Assembly: GCA_944472155.2 (NCBI GenBank)
Contig: OX235279.1
Location: 139,534,920 to 139,598,919, forward strand
From: Trichobilharzia szidati
Taxonomy: Eukaryota > Platyhelminthes > Trematoda > Strigeidida > Schistosomatidae
DNA length: 64,000 bases
Direction: 5' to 3'
Below the pieces are notes generated by a model. It saw nothing but the letters and a program-made list of their open reading frames with translations. It did no database searches and had not been told where the DNA came from. The stretch's first letter is position 1, and every line of letters begins with the position of its first letter. The translations under genes were made by a program, and so were the position numbers. Below, one piece after another: positions 11,050-23,205 of the stretch.

Positions 11050-11335
11050 ATTGAACACTTGTTAGTAACTAGTCTCAGGTGTCTAGTCCTTTGTTCAATG
11101 CAGACTGAATTCTATCAGTCAAGTTTGCAATGCGGCCACCATGCTGAGTGGCTCATCATCAGGGTGCAAGGATTTCTGTCGATTGTCTCTAACAATCTAA
11201 TACCAACAGTTCACAGTACACCGTGATGGCAAGCCCCCTAGCATGGTGACCATACTGCAGACTTGACTGATAGAATTCAGTCTGCACCGAACAAAGGACT
11301 AGACACACTACACTAGTTACTAACTGGTGTTCACT
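11050..11335. repeat. Long imperfect inverted repeat (fold-back / MITE-like)
   Basis: The left arm (about 11050-11144) is matched in reverse complement by the right arm (about 11238-11335), across a loop of about 93 bases. Matching blocks include TTAGTAACTAGT, TCTAGTCCTTTGTTC, CAGACTGAATTCTATCAGTC and CATGCT. I estimate well over 80% arm identity. There is no coding sequence. It could be a non-autonomous DNA transposon or a fold-back of two opposed SINE ends. Confidence 0.75.
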
Positions 11336-12684
11336 CGAAGAATTCCCTCTTTCCTTAGTTATTTTAAAAGTGTCTTATACTCCTTTAAAGTAATTTTTTA
11401 AGACTTCATCTATTTCCTGTCATTTTTCTGCCTTAAGTCTAAAAAAATCCTTTTTCTTTCTTCTGTTTCCATTATTTAACATTTTATTCATAAATTTAAT
11501 TTAATATTTTATTTGTTCACTATTAAGATGACTCATTCGCTGTTGATGTTGTTTCTCTTTCTCGATGTCTCCATTTTCTAATAATAAAGAAGAGGTAATC
11601 ACTTTTAGATGGCAAAACATTGATTTATTTTCAAGTTTTGTGTTTATGTCTCCGTATCCGATGTAAACGGTGACTACAATTCACTACAATTGTTTCATCG
11701 AAAATGTTTAGACAGCTATGCCATTTCAGTTTTGAAACATGTCGGAAATGTGTATTCAGCTTCCTCTAGGCTTTGAAATGAAAACTTTTAGATTTTCAGG
11801 TTGAAAAATGTTACATTTCAGTCAATAGAGTTATATCACATGATGTACACTTTTCGAGTTTTATCTCTACATTATATTACTTCGATTAATGTCAAATGTA
11901 ATGAAATTTACGTTCTGGTGAGTCTAGTCAATCTATGATGTGTGTGTTTGTCTGTTTGAGTATCATTGGAGAAATGAATTTTCAATGAAATAGTTGTAGC
12001 TGATGCCTTCTACTCAGGATGGAGTGCGCTACCTGACTTTCATTGCTAGGTGCTGGGAAACAAGCAATTTCAAGACAAAAATTGAAGAGGCGAATAGGGG
12101 ACAAAATTTCGTTCAGAGAAAAGTCAATTAACAGATGTTCCTAGTGCCACATTGACCAGATTTACTTAACAACAGTTAATAGACGTGTACACCAAAAACT
12201 AAACTTTGAAGGGAAAATAAATCCAGAGAGCGGAAGTCTAAGACTTGAATACATTCCTGAAAAGAACAAGATAAATATAGGTAATACTCTTTGTTGCATA
12301 TACCATACTGGAAAGAAAGGTACCGTTGGAGATCGCAACTGGATTACTAGTGAGGAGGCAGCTGATTGGAATTCTGATGCGACTCAGTATCTCTTACCAC
12401 CTTCAGTCATCATCTGTTGTGTCATGAACTATATGTTTTCATTAATATCAGTAAAAAGTTTGAGCATTGTGAATTATATAAAATAAAGTATAATTATATT
12501 TCAATAGTTTACACACAATGATAAGTTTTGTTATTGGTAATATTTCGAGCAAAATTACTGCCCGTGTTCACACCACTGTTGGAATTGTTTTGTTTACACA
12601 TTTATGATTTGTACTCATATATACAGTTCATTATTTTTGCTCGTTCATGTTTTTTGTATTCAGAGTTATATTTCAAGTTGTTGG
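11336..12684. other. Unassigned AT-rich stretch
   Basis: Nothing recognised. The only long plus-strand frame (12528-12722) runs into the RTE copy and is not a gene. Confidence 0.4.
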
Positions 12685-13395
12685 CCAACACCAACAGCAG
12701 CAACAACAACAGACAACAATAAGCATAAATGGAAGGAACCTGAAAGAAACTACCTCCTTTACCTACTTACCTGAGAAGCATTGTTTCAACTTCAGGCGGA
12801 ACTGACGAGGATATCAAAGCGGTTATCGAGAAAGTTAGGCAAGCTTTCATTACTTTCAAGTCTGTGTCGAGATCAACAGCATTCAGCATGAAAAGTAAGA
12901 TCCGGATTTTCAACTTCAATGTGAAGTCAGTCAGTGCTACTATACGGATCAGAGACTTGGCGCCGCGTCATGAAGAGCACTTCAAACAAACTACAGACCG
13001 TCATTAACAGTTGCCTTCGCTCACTACTCAAGATCAGATGGCCAACCAGAAAAGATCAGCAACAGTGACGGACTTCTGGGAGCGAACCAACCAGGAACCG
13101 GTTGTTCAACAAATAATCAGGAAGAAATGGAGGTGGATTGGTCATACTCTGAGAAAACCATCAAGTGATATCACAAGACAGGCCCTCGAGTGGAACCCGA
13201 AAGGGAAGTGGCGTGTTGGTCTTCAGTGAGAGGGTGGGATGACATGGATGAGGTCATATGAAGAGGAGATGAAAGCATATGGGCAGACTTGGAGCTGGGT
13301 GAAAACGTTGGCAGAGAACCTAACGCAATGGAGACGCACGGCTGAAGCCCTATGTTCCTCTAGGAATTAAAGGAAACAATGATAATAATAATACT
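12685..13395 (+). mobile_element. RTE-type LINE, 3' fragment
   Basis: Plus-strand remnant that begins downstream of the reverse transcriptase catalytic motifs, at the Gln-rich / TISINGRNLKE-like region. It runs through the 'GTDEDIK'-like segment, the [19 protein letters not shown] region, [29 protein letters not shown] and the end 'ALCSSRN', followed by an (AAT)n tail. Several frameshifts break it. This copy keeps the stretch from E-T-W through KIRWP in the frame usual for RTE proteins, unlike the copies at 39 kb and 49 kb. Confidence 0.9.
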
Positions 13396-13424
13396 GATCG
13401 TTGTACTGAGTCACCCTTGTTACG

Positions 13425-14190
13425 TGTATCCGGTGTGACTTTCATGAATATCGGTTCTGTTATTAGTCTTTCCATTTGTTCACGTTAGTTTTTAGAATAC
13501 ACACATTGTCCCAATCGATATTGTGGTTTTTTCCCATGCATGTGCAGCTATCGATGAATTTTTTTCAAGGTTTTTTTAAGCTTGTGTTCCTGTTGGTTGA
13601 CCTTTGGTTAGGCGTTTATGTTCATTCACTCTTATTTTGAGTGATCTGGACGTTTGCCCCACATATTTAGTCGGACAGTCAGCACAAGATATTTTGTAAA
13701 TCAAGTTGTTTTTATCCATCATTTTCATGGGATCTTTTAGTTGATTTATTTTATTTTCGATTAGATTTGTCGGTTTAAAAGTTGTGCGAATGCCGATATT
13801 TTTGAGGTTTCTTTGAATTGCCTCTGATGTACCATTTGTATATGGTATTGTGACTGTTTTTTGCATTCTTTCATCTTGCTATTCTCCGGGTTTTACCCTC
13901 TTTTTTCTCTTTTTTATATTACCTTTTATAAATTCTTTTGGGTAGTTATTTTCGAGTAGCATTCTGAATAGAACGTTTATTTCTTTACACTGGTACTCTG
14001 GTGTTGTTGTAAGTCTACGTATTTTATCTGCAAGACCTTGTATTAATCCTCGTTTTACCATGAGTGGATGAGCTGAGTGATAATCAAGGAATCTTCCAGA
14101 GTGTGTGGTTTTTCTATATAGCGTCGTTTTAATGCTACCATCTGTTATTCTTTGTATTTTGCAGTCTAACGTAGGCATCCCTTGAAGTAA
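13425..14190 (-). mobile_element. Penelope-like element: RT C-terminus and GIY-YIG endonuclease
   Basis: Two adjacent minus-strand frames. 14178-13879 encodes the end of the PLE reverse transcriptase, including the conserved 'SIKTTLYRKTTHSGRFLDYHS' region and 'HPLMVKRGLI'. 13866-13576 encodes a linker and then a GIY-YIG nuclease: YKISCADCPTKYVGQTSRSL (GIY-YIG rendered YKI...KYVG), then KIRVNEHKR. A stop separates the two frames, and a frame change after 13576 restores SSIAAHAWE...NHNIDW, the usual PLE C-terminal region. The catalytic part of the RT is missing. Non-functional. Confidence 0.9.
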
Positions 14191-14740
14191 TTTCGTTCAG
14201 TGAATCGATAAGCAGAAATTAATTGGTTTTAGTGTTCTACAACTAAATAAATAACCTAATGAAATATTATATAAGTATAATATGAATGGTCAGAAACAAT
14301 GCCATGTAATTTGATTAGATTATCACAGCTCAAACTTAATCAGTCTACTTCAGTGAGCACTTCTATCTGATCACTCAGTTATATAAATCAATATACTTTA
14401 ATGATACACCCCATAAAAGCATCAATAATTAAGTAAAAATTCAAAATATTACGACACTTCCCACTTCACTGGTGAGTTAAAAAAGTTAACAAACAATGAG
14501 AGTTTAGCCTTCAGAAAGACAAAAGGCTCCAATAGGCTATGACAACAGAAATTCATAGTTGTCTTATGGCTGTAGGCTAGCATGAGGCAAAAATTAGTCA
14601 GAATTAGGGGGCATATAACAGGTATATAAAATAAACAGTATGATATATGCAGATGAATACATTCTCTGTGTGCCTAAAAATGGTCACCAAAATACATACA
14701 TCATAGGGCATGTTAGTTAAGAGAACATACAGAAATTTCA
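14191..14740. other. Unassigned stretch
   Basis: No gene seen. The right part probably belongs to the unnamed repeat annotated next. Confidence 0.35.
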
Positions 14741-16110
14741 TGAATTAAAGTCACAGTCCTTGGCCATCAAGGCTGAATGATCCTCTATCTGTTGATATTC
14801 TATTTACTATTACATTTTTATGCTTATTATAAATTAAACGTCTTTCTTGAACTGTAATTTCATTGAAATTGACAATATTTAAAAACAACAATATTGTTAG
14901 TGACGATTATTCTAGAATATTGTATATTATCATTGTTATTATTGTTTCCTTTAATTCCTAGAGGAACATAGGGCTTCAGCTGCACGTCTCCATTGCGTTC
15001 GGTTCTCTGATAGAGTTTTCACCTGGCTCCAAGTCTGCCCACACGTTTTCATCTCCTCTTCACATGATCTCCTCCAAGTCACCCTTGGACGACCAACTCG
15101 CCGCTTCCCTTTCGGGTTCCACTCGAGCAATTGCTTGTCTAGTGATGTCACTTGATGGTTTTCTCAGAGTATGACCAATCCACCTCCATTTCTTCCTGCT
15201 TATTTGTTGCACAATTGGTTCCTGGTTGGTTCGCTCCCAGAGGTCCATCACTGTTTCTGATCTTTTCTGGTCGGCCATCTAATCTTGAGTAGTATTGAGC
15301 AAAGACAGCTGTTGATGAATGTCTGTAGTTTGTTTGAAGTGCTCTTCGTGACACGGTGCCAGGCGTCTAATCTGTGTAGTAAGCAGCACTGACTTCACAT
15401 TGGAATTGAAAATCCGCATCTTATTTTTGACGCTGACTGCTGTTGACCTCCAGACAGACTTGAGAGTAGTGAAAGCTTGTCTTGCTTTTCCGATTCTTGC
15501 TTTGATATCCTCGTCAGTTCCGTCCGCCTGTAGTTGAAACGATGCTTCTCAGGTAGGTAAAAGAGGTTGTTTCTTTCAGGTTCCTTCCATTTATGCTGAT
15601 TGTTGTCTGTTGTTGTTGCTGTTGGTGTTGGCCAGGAATCTTCATCACCTCTGTTTTCTCTATGTTCACCTGAAGTCCTATCTTCTCTGGATGCTTCTTC
15701 TATCGCCAACTTGTTTCTTTCCGCTTGCATGTCTTCCAGTTTATGCAAAATCAGATATATATCATCGGCGAAGTCCAGATCCTCCAAGTTTTTTGTGTGA
15801 GTCCATTTTATGCCTGTTTCCTCATTGTCCACTGTTTGTCGCATTATCCCATTTACTGCAATCAGGAAAATCATTGGCGATAGTAGGCAGCCAGCTTGTT
15901 TTACTCCTGTCCTCACTTCGAAGGTTTTCGTAAGTTTCCCGTTGTGGATTACTTGGCATGCAGCATTGTCGTACAGCTGTTGGATGAGATGTATAATTGT
16001 ATATATAAATATATATATATAATAGTACAGCCAGAAAAGGAAATTATCAAAAAGAATACTCTTTGCTCAATTTTTTTTCTAAATGTATCAATGAATATTT
16101 TCGTTATATT
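14741..16110 (+). repeat. Unnamed interspersed repeat split by an RTE insertion
   Basis: 14741-14927 and 16005-16110 together resemble one continuous copy at 20201-20520. Shared landmarks are 'ttgatattctat', 'gaactg(t/c)aat', 'aatattgttag/ataac' on the left and 'aagaatactctttgctc' on the right. The RTE at 14928-15995 separates the halves. Its class is unknown; no coding sequence is visible. Confidence 0.6.
14928..15995 (-). mobile_element. RTE-type LINE, 5'-truncated, nested
   Basis: Minus-strand copy. Near the 5' break it holds RTGVKQAGCLLSPMIFLIAV (motif B, with an altered QG) and 'LEDLDFADDIYLI' (motif C, FADD intact). The Gln/Thr-rich linker, the KIRWP region, [20 protein letters not shown] and the C-terminal 'ALCSSRN' follow, with the 3' tail near 14940. 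Several frameshifts are present. The flanks share ATTGTATAT at 14919-14927 and 15996-16004, a likely target-site duplication. The 5' two thirds, including the endonuclease, are absent. Confidence 0.9.
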
Positions 16111-17479
16111 GAAATCCCTAATACACAAAAAAAATAAGTCGCTTATCACAAATAACACAGCAAATGATGCCAAATACTCTTTCGAAACATAAACACGACA
16201 ATTATCCTGAATAATTTACTTCACTCACTCTCTGTAAAAAATATTTCCCCACAATTAAGATAATCACTTCTTATTGCAAACATTCTCACTAGCTTCTAAA
16301 TATTGGGTTTGCGAAGAGATAATTATTAGTTATCTGGGTGTCCAGTGCTCCCTAGTTTCCAGTAGTCCTCTGACTAATAATGATTTTCTCGAGGCAGTCT
16401 GCCTTGAAATCAAACGAATCCTCACAAACCTAGTGGTTGAAAATTAATCGATTGCCCAATACTGACTAAATACAAAATGAACCTTTAGAATTTCCAACGA
16501 TGTGTAGAATTTAGGCACATATATATATATGTATATGCCGGAAAAAGTGACTGGCAGTGGGGCTGCATTGCGAACTTACAGAATTTAGAATTGATGGAGC
16601 ATGTTAACGCCTGAATTCAGTCTGTGCTTGATGAGTACTGCCGAAGAGTTTTAAGATGGAACTAGATAGCTGTCAAATGCTTTCTGGTTTTTAGTGGTTC
16701 TCTAATCGATGTTTTTTCGCTTTGGAAATAACTTTAGAATCAATATCGTTTTGTTTTTCATTCATTGGGAAATACAAAACCTTTATTATAATGAATATCA
16801 TATACCCAATGCCCAAATTTTTTCAAACCGTTAAAAGTCAACTTGGTTTGGACATATATAACTTTGGAATCAGTTGTTGTAGATAATTAATTTACAAAAT
16901 AGTTGAGTATTTCTTTACATATTTTAGCTTCATTTATCAGGAATCTTGAAAGATAGAGTTTATGAAGCATGAGGTTATTTATTTATGCTTTTAACCTCAG
17001 TGCATGATTATCTCTTCAGATTATTGAAAACAAAACACGTAGTTCAGCGAAGAGTCTCTTTTCGGCGAATTCATTTCCTCAGTTGTATAATGGCAAATAT
17101 ATATGAGTTATTTTGTATGCATGCGTACATTAAGTTTGTCAAACAGAAATACAATTAGTTATGGTTATTTCAACTAAACAGGTGAAAATTAGTAGGATTG
17201 GGTAGGGTTACGTAATACGAAATTAGGTGTTAATAAAACTAGTATAGTAACAAAGGTGATGAGTTGCAACAAAAAGTTGTTAAAAATAAAGTTACGCAAT
17301 AACTTGAATAGTTTGATGATTTAGTTTTACTCAGGATACACATAGGAACAAAGTAGACAGTACGAAATTACGTAAGAGTTCTAAATGATTACAAGAATTA
17401 TAAGCAACTAAAGAAACACGCTAACAAACAAAACCATGTCATCAAAAATCAACAAAGTTGTTACCATGACAATTGAAGT
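16111..17479. other. Unassigned stretch with a relic of family B
   Basis: Around 16615-16715 there is a badly decayed plus-strand family-B remnant (GAGTACTGCCGAAGAG, ATAGCTGTC, 'ttagtggttctctaatcgat'). Nothing else is recognised. Confidence 0.4.
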
Positions 17480-18425
17480 GTTTGAGTAATTCTCTTTTGT
17501 TTACACAGCTTCGGTTTTTCTTTGTCAATGGCCAGAGCTTCAGCGATACAAAGAAGACGAAACCGTATTCCCTTTGGTAGGGATTACTTTGAAGGAGGCG
17601 TTTGTTGAGGAGGAACGACCATTGTTAACCAGGTGTTCAGTTATCACACTTCTTATAGCACCACTATTGCCTTTTCGCAACCATACTGGCTAGTGTTCTT
17701 GAATCTTCTTGGACAGGATGAGAGTCGAACGACCGATGTACCTGGCTCCACAGCAGCAGGTGAACTGATATATGCACACAGAAGTGGTCAGATGCGAAAT
17801 CTTGTCCTTGAGGCTTCTGCAGATCAGTGGGCGGCTGGAGAACATTATTCTTAGCGTTGCTGCAAAAAATGTTCTTCTCAGAGATGATGTGATCCTTCTC
17901 TTGAGAATATCGCTTGCTAAATCTCCCTTGAAATCCAAGTTCATGTAGAGATTCTTTTTAGGCGCAAGTGAAGTTTCTTTCCTCTAAATTCTTGGTTTGA
18001 TATTTTTGTCAATGAATCTTGGTGGGTATCCATTTTGGATGAAGATTTCTCTCAAAATATTTAATTCTCTTTCTAGAAAATCGGGACTACAGATACGTCG
18101 GATGTGGGTGGCAAAAGGATTTAATTAAATTCCACTTTTGTTGAATGGGTACCCAGCTATAGAAGCTTGTTAGTTGACCATTCCAAGAAGCTTTTCTATG
18201 GATCGATCTTCTTAGGCTCCCATCAGTTCTTCTTGTTAGTTCCACATCTAGAAAGGGAATTTTTGATTCGTTTTCCATTACAAGAGCGAATTTTATTGCT
18301 GGATGGAAAAAGTTAAATGTCTGCAGCAGTAGATTGGGGTCATTACTGAATATGTCACCTACGTATCTTTTATGTGGTCGTAAATTGTCAATGCTCGGCT
18401 TTAGTGGACCTTTCTCTTCAGATCA
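17480..18425 (-). mobile_element. Penelope-like element: end of RT and GIY-YIG endonuclease
   Basis: Minus-strand reading starts at the catalytic turn of the reverse transcriptase (RPHKRYVGDIFSNDPN, near 18375-18335). It continues through 'PFLDVELTRRTDGSLRRSIH' and RKASWNGQLTSFYSWVP. After frame breaks comes the GIY-YIG domain, CIYQFTCCCGARYIGRSTLI, then a C-terminal part ending near 17480. The catalytic YVDD-type motif reads YVGD, so the first metal-binding Asp is lost. It differs clearly from the PLE at 13425-14190, so two PLE lineages are present. Confidence 0.9.
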
Positions 18426-19139
18426 CTACTGAAATCTCATTCTCGTAAATCAATGCAACTCAAGCTAGTATTCTCATCCTAACAGATACATAAGTCACTT
18501 ATAAACTTTAAAACGAAAGGTACATCTTTTGAATACTAATCGAAACATGGTAAACAGATTAAATTACTTGATGCAACGTCTTATGAAACCAATTATTTCA
18601 ATATACAAATATTTCATTATTTACATTAATCTTAATGCTAGTTCAAATGTTTATTTCTACTGAATTTTTTGTCACCAACATGAAGCCTATTTTTGTTCAT
18701 CTAGTGTCTGTTTGCTTGTTTGTTTGTTGTCTTTCTAATTTTCTAAATCTCAACCTTTAACAAACAGATTAACAGGCAGGTAAGTCAAAAAGAAAAGTCA
18801 ATGCCTTAAACAGTTTTATTCTTGCCCTGCCGTTTTCTCTTAAAAGAAACCTACCACTGATCTGTTTTAACATTTATTTTAACAAGATTTATAAAATGTT
18901 ACAAACATGCTAAACCTAAATTAACTAAATAGGAGGAAAGTTCAAATAATTATCCATCAATTTAGTCTGTATTAGGTGCATAAATCTAATTTAATCCTTA
19001 TTCTTCTTTAATATATATAACAGTGACTATAACGAAAATGACATTTAAACAGGAAATCGAGTAAAATGAAGTTGAAAGTAATTAGTTTCGAAATTCGCTA
19101 CAATTAGTGTTCAGAGTTATGACATTGAACAACATTCAA
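18426..19139. other. Unassigned stretch
   Basis: Nothing recognised. Confidence 0.4.
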
Positions 19140-19330
19140 TTAATTCTGATTTATTTCAGGCTTGATCACGGATTGATATCAATCAGAGAAATATTAAAGA
19201 CCGGTGGTTACTGGAAAGCTGTTTCGCCTCAGAGTGGGACTCTTCAGCGGTTCTCTAACTGATATCAATCCGTGATAGAACTTGAAACAAAATCAAATAC
19301 CTACAAACGAACACTTGACATTTAATTCTG
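19140..19330. repeat. Compact inverted copy of family-B hammerhead SINE
   Basis: 19150-19249 is a minus-strand ribozyme plus tail ('cggattgatatcaatcagag' read on the plus strand). It is fused directly to a plus-strand tail at 19250-19320 ('ttctctaactgatatcaatc'). The tRNA-like heads have been lost, so the two tails form an inverted repeat around the ribozyme segment. Confidence 0.7.
19206..19249 (-). ncRNA. Hammerhead-ribozyme motif with canonical core (family B)
   Basis: Minus strand carries CTGAAGAG, a stem-II hairpin starting GTCC, then GGCGAAAC, AGCTTTC and CAGTAACC. CTGAAGA fits the hammerhead CUGANGA box and GAAA is intact. The cleavage-site triplet is TTC instead of GTC. The upstream stem-I strand has been lost by the rearrangement (CCG instead of ACTG), which weakens stem I. 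Confidence 0.55.
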
Positions 19331-20200
19331 ATTTAATTAGCTAAATGGTATAGAGGGGATCATAAACTATACATGTGAATCTATAAGGTGGTTTTGAAGT
19401 GGAAAGTCCAATAAATTGTTGACAGTACAAAAGATCCCTGGGTCAGAACGAGACTAGAAACTGTTTAGTGTTGTTTAAATTTTGGTCGAACACGCCAACT
19501 AAGTGTAACAGTATAAAAGCCTGTATGGACAATGTTGCTTTTCTTTCTTTTCAGAAAAAAACACAAGAGGCGATACTCTGTCGTAAGAAGAACAACAACT
19601 GTTAAGTACTGATATCAAAGAAGACAAAACGACCGATTGTTTTTAAGAGCTTGGCCCATGCATTCAAATTTTTGGAATTGCACGGAATACACACTCTCTC
19701 TCTCCGAGCCTATGTTCTACCTTCCTATCTTGGGTGACTTTTGGTCAGTGTGTTACATGAGAATAGAACCATGAAAGGCCTAAGTTGTTTCAAACTGAAC
19801 ACTTAGTGTGTGTGTATATGCATTTCATCATAAAAGGTTAAACAAATTTTTATGCCAAGAAAATATTCTAGAAAATTACTCAGCTGGATAAAAAATACTT
19901 CAACTTTTCTAATAAGTTTTAGTGATTTTGCAAGGGACAGCGGTAAAAGTCAGCTTTCTTATTTGTTAGTCATTCATTCAAAGATTTATTACAGCCTGAA
20001 AAACAAGTTTATCTCATAACCATTCAATATTCAGCAGACAAACTGTTTTCACTACATAATAAATACAAATACCTATGAATCTCAATTTCGCTTTAAGAGT
20101 TCGACTTCTAAATATTGCGGAGGCTGTGGGGATTCATATTAATAAGCCTAATTTATGCACCCAGAAGAAGTTAGTCCAGTCATTATCATTACCTTGGCCA
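19331..20200. other. Unassigned stretch
   Basis: Nothing recognised. Confidence 0.4.
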
Positions 20201-20520
20201 TACAGGTTTGAATAATCCCGAATTATTGTGAAATTTCCCTAATTTTAGTTGATATTCTATCCGCTGTTATATCTTTATTATTATTATAATTTAAGCATCA
20301 TTAATGAACTGCAATAGCATTGATCATACTTTACAGATCGATATTATTTGAAAAAACGCTAATATTGTTAATAACTACTAATTTAAAATATTCTGTGTAT
20401 AAAAACATATATATAATTGTAGAGCCTGGAAGAGGAATTTATCGAAAAGAATATTCTTTGCTCGATTATTTTGTTTTTATGGATGTCTGAATGAACATTT
20501 TTGCAATATACAAATTTTTC
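20201..20520 (+). repeat. Second copy of unnamed interspersed repeat
   Basis: Uninterrupted counterpart of 14741-14927 plus 16005-16110. It includes 'tggccatacaggt', 'gttgatattctat', 'aatattgttaataac' and 'aagaatattctttgctcgat'. It may extend further on both sides. Confidence 0.55.
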
Positions 20521-22085
20521 TGTATTTGTAGTGGGAATGCATAGAGGCACTTTCACCTTTAATTCCTATCAATTTGGTTTATGGGACGAGTGAAAGTTGG
20601 TACATCACTGTTTCGTATCCACGAAAACTGATATCCTCTCTTTGGAATTCTCGAAAATTTACTGTGGAGATAAATAACAGCAAGTGTATACTGAAATATG
20701 ATTATTTTTGTGGATTTCTACAGTCAATCCTTTAACCACACCGCATTTTGATAAAAAAGATTTGAAACACGAACACGACATGATTGCAGTCGTTTTGTTT
20801 GAAACTGATGAGAGTCACTGAGAAGAATTGGAGCAATTTAACTAGAACATGGTAAAATACCTGTTCGTTACTCTTAGAGAAAGAAAATCGAAACTGTGAA
20901 ACAATCACAAAGCTCTTATTGTCTTCAAGGCTAGGCTTAATGTCGTCATGTTGCACGATTACCCATGGAAACTGCGCTTTAATAACATGATAAAACGGAA
21001 ACTTATTAGTCTTTTGTGGTATAACTTTATTTACTAATGCAACAAATATTAGGATAATATTATCTACCAGATTAGGCTTTCTGCACAATTTGTTTGGTTG
21101 ATATTCATATCGTTTCTATTGCATAACTTCTGGAACGTCGGTTTTGTAAACGTGTCATATTTTACTATTAATAAAATGGTTGTATAAATGAAAATCAGTC
21201 TAAGTACTTTAGATTTCCTGGACTAGTCATGAGGGTGTGCAGATTGTTATTTGTTCAAATCTGTATCGGCACTGATTGCATTGCATCAGTCAGTTGTGTA
21301 ATGTAGTCGCCAATCTGGGTAACTAACCAGTGAGGTGCATTTTAAATGGTCCATTTGAAAGTCTCTGACTGCAGCACTCACCGCTAATTCTTTGAATCTC
21401 CAATGGAAGCCAGTTCCATTGAGAGTACAGAGAGTATAAAACCACACTCCAATAAGGTACCATAAAAATGGCTTGAACAGTTTGATGTATTACCCCGTCA
21501 CTGCCTATCAAATAACATGTTGTTATCATAATAATTTCAAACCTTAATTCATATAAAAATGTATAAAATGAGAATGAAAAGCCTTTAACCAAAAGCCAAT
21601 AATAATACAGCCAAAAGAATTATAAAGGACGTGAGAAAGTAATCATCAGAAATCATGAGAAACACCAATCAATAGTATAACAACAGTTTTATTAGACCTA
21701 AATACAAAGTTTCCTGTAATCCTTCAGTTTATGACGTATGTATAACTATTCAAATCACACTTATTAGCCAGAGTAACAGAACTCATGTTTATTTTCCCTT
21801 ATAGGGAAAATCCAGTCAAAACAAGTAATCATGTGACAAACAAGGTCATTCTCAAGTTATCAGTAAGCCTGATATTGAAAGAAAATTACTTTTGTAGAAA
21901 ACTATGAAAAGAAAAAAAAGTAAAATGACATTTTAAGGTCATTTTTATTTCATACTTAGCCTAGTTTGTCGTCATCATATTGTCAACTGGGAAACAAAAC
22001 AGCTGTATTTAACTAAATGAGAAAATGGGATAATGATCAAATGTTGGTTACAGATGAATTTTAAGACAGATTCCCCTAATTCCTC
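20521..22085. other. Unassigned stretch
   Basis: A 118-codon minus-strand open frame (20732-21088) has no recognisable domain. Its composition (F, V, I, N rich) is like random AT-rich sequence. I do not call it a gene. Confidence 0.35.
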
Positions 22086-22500
22086 AGATGGAAATATCTA
22101 CACTTTGTGGATGATCTATGCCTAACGAACCACAAACTAGGAGATCTACAGGGGACAACCAATAATTTGGCATAATAGACAGACAGCGAACATAGGACTT
22201 CAAGTGAACATAAAGAAGATAGAGGTGATGAAAAGACGTAACCAATAACAACCGCAACAACAAGCACCAGTCATTATAAACAGGAGAAATTTTAGGGTGG
22301 TCACCGTTTTCACTTACCTAGACAGGCAACATCATTTCCTCTACATGCGTCACTAATGAGGATGTTTACGCCGGGATCCGAAAAGTAAAATGGACCTTCA
22401 TTACTCTAGAATCAGTGTAGAAGTCTGCTGCATTTATTGTAGACAGTGAGATTTGGTTTTTCAATACTAACGTAAAGTCAGTTCCCCTATGTACTTCAGA
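22086..22500 (+). mobile_element. Decayed RTE-type LINE fragment
   Basis: Plus strand begins at the RT motif C region (KYLHFVDDLCLTNHKLGDLQ; FVDD in place of FADD) and runs through the 'VNIKKIEVMK'-like and INRRNFR-like segments to 'FNTNVKSV' near 22480. Numerous stops and frameshifts. It is oriented opposite to the neighbouring RTE at 24069-24973. Confidence 0.8.
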
Positions 22501-23035
22501 CACTTCATATGTAACTAAAAGCAATTCCAACAGCCACACATACACGTTTCACCCGTGTATGCACCAGTGGGCAATTAAATGGACAAAAAAAGGAAATGAA
22601 AGGACTTATGGTGAATAGCCAGGTTTGTTCCCACAGGTGTAAAAATACAAAGGTAGGTGAATCAGATGTGTTTTGTTGGGATAACAGTAAGTTAGGAAAG
22701 GGAGGTATGTAGACATACAAAGAGAAAGGTTACGCCTGAAATGTATGTCATAATACAGTATTTATGAAGTTAATGATTCCACAACAGGCCAGAATAGAAA
22801 CAGTAACTGGACTCATTTCTTTTGTATTCAAAGTCCAAGTCGTTTCAAGCTAATTATTATGATTTCTGATATTTAGAGGATTTAGTATAGGGTAGGTTTA
22901 GACAGTTTACAAAGTGTGTGATAGATAGTGGTAAAGGATTCTTCTATCTTGATATATCTGGACCAGGTGTGTAAATATCGAACTATTAGCCTTTTATACC
23001 ACACCTTTATTTAAACAACGTGGTAGATGTTTCAC
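22501..23035. other. Unassigned stretch
   Basis: Nothing recognised. Confidence 0.4.
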
Positions 23036-23205
23036 AGGACGTGGCTTAGTGGATAATGCTTTGAAACATGAAGCGATGGATACCGCTTACGTGTCTCATT
23101 GAGAATGCCATTATCCCCGGAGGAGAAAGTACATCCATCTGACAAGTCCCAAAAGGAATGAAACGATCAACCTGGAATCTACTGCTAGCCTCCACTGAAC
23201 AAGTA
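23036..23205 (+). repeat. Decayed Sm-alpha-type hammerhead element (family A)
   Basis: The head 'acgtggcttagtggataatg' resembles the family-A tRNA-like head. The ribozyme region (23131-23180) reads ACATCCATCTGACAAGTCCC, then GAAACGATCAACCTGG. The core is altered (CTGACAA for CTGANGA) and stem III is disrupted. Old, inactive copy. Confidence 0.6.

Noticed and set aside
20732..21088. 118-codon minus-strand open frame
   Set aside because: No domain, no splice sites that would make it an exon, and residue composition expected from AT-rich random sequence.
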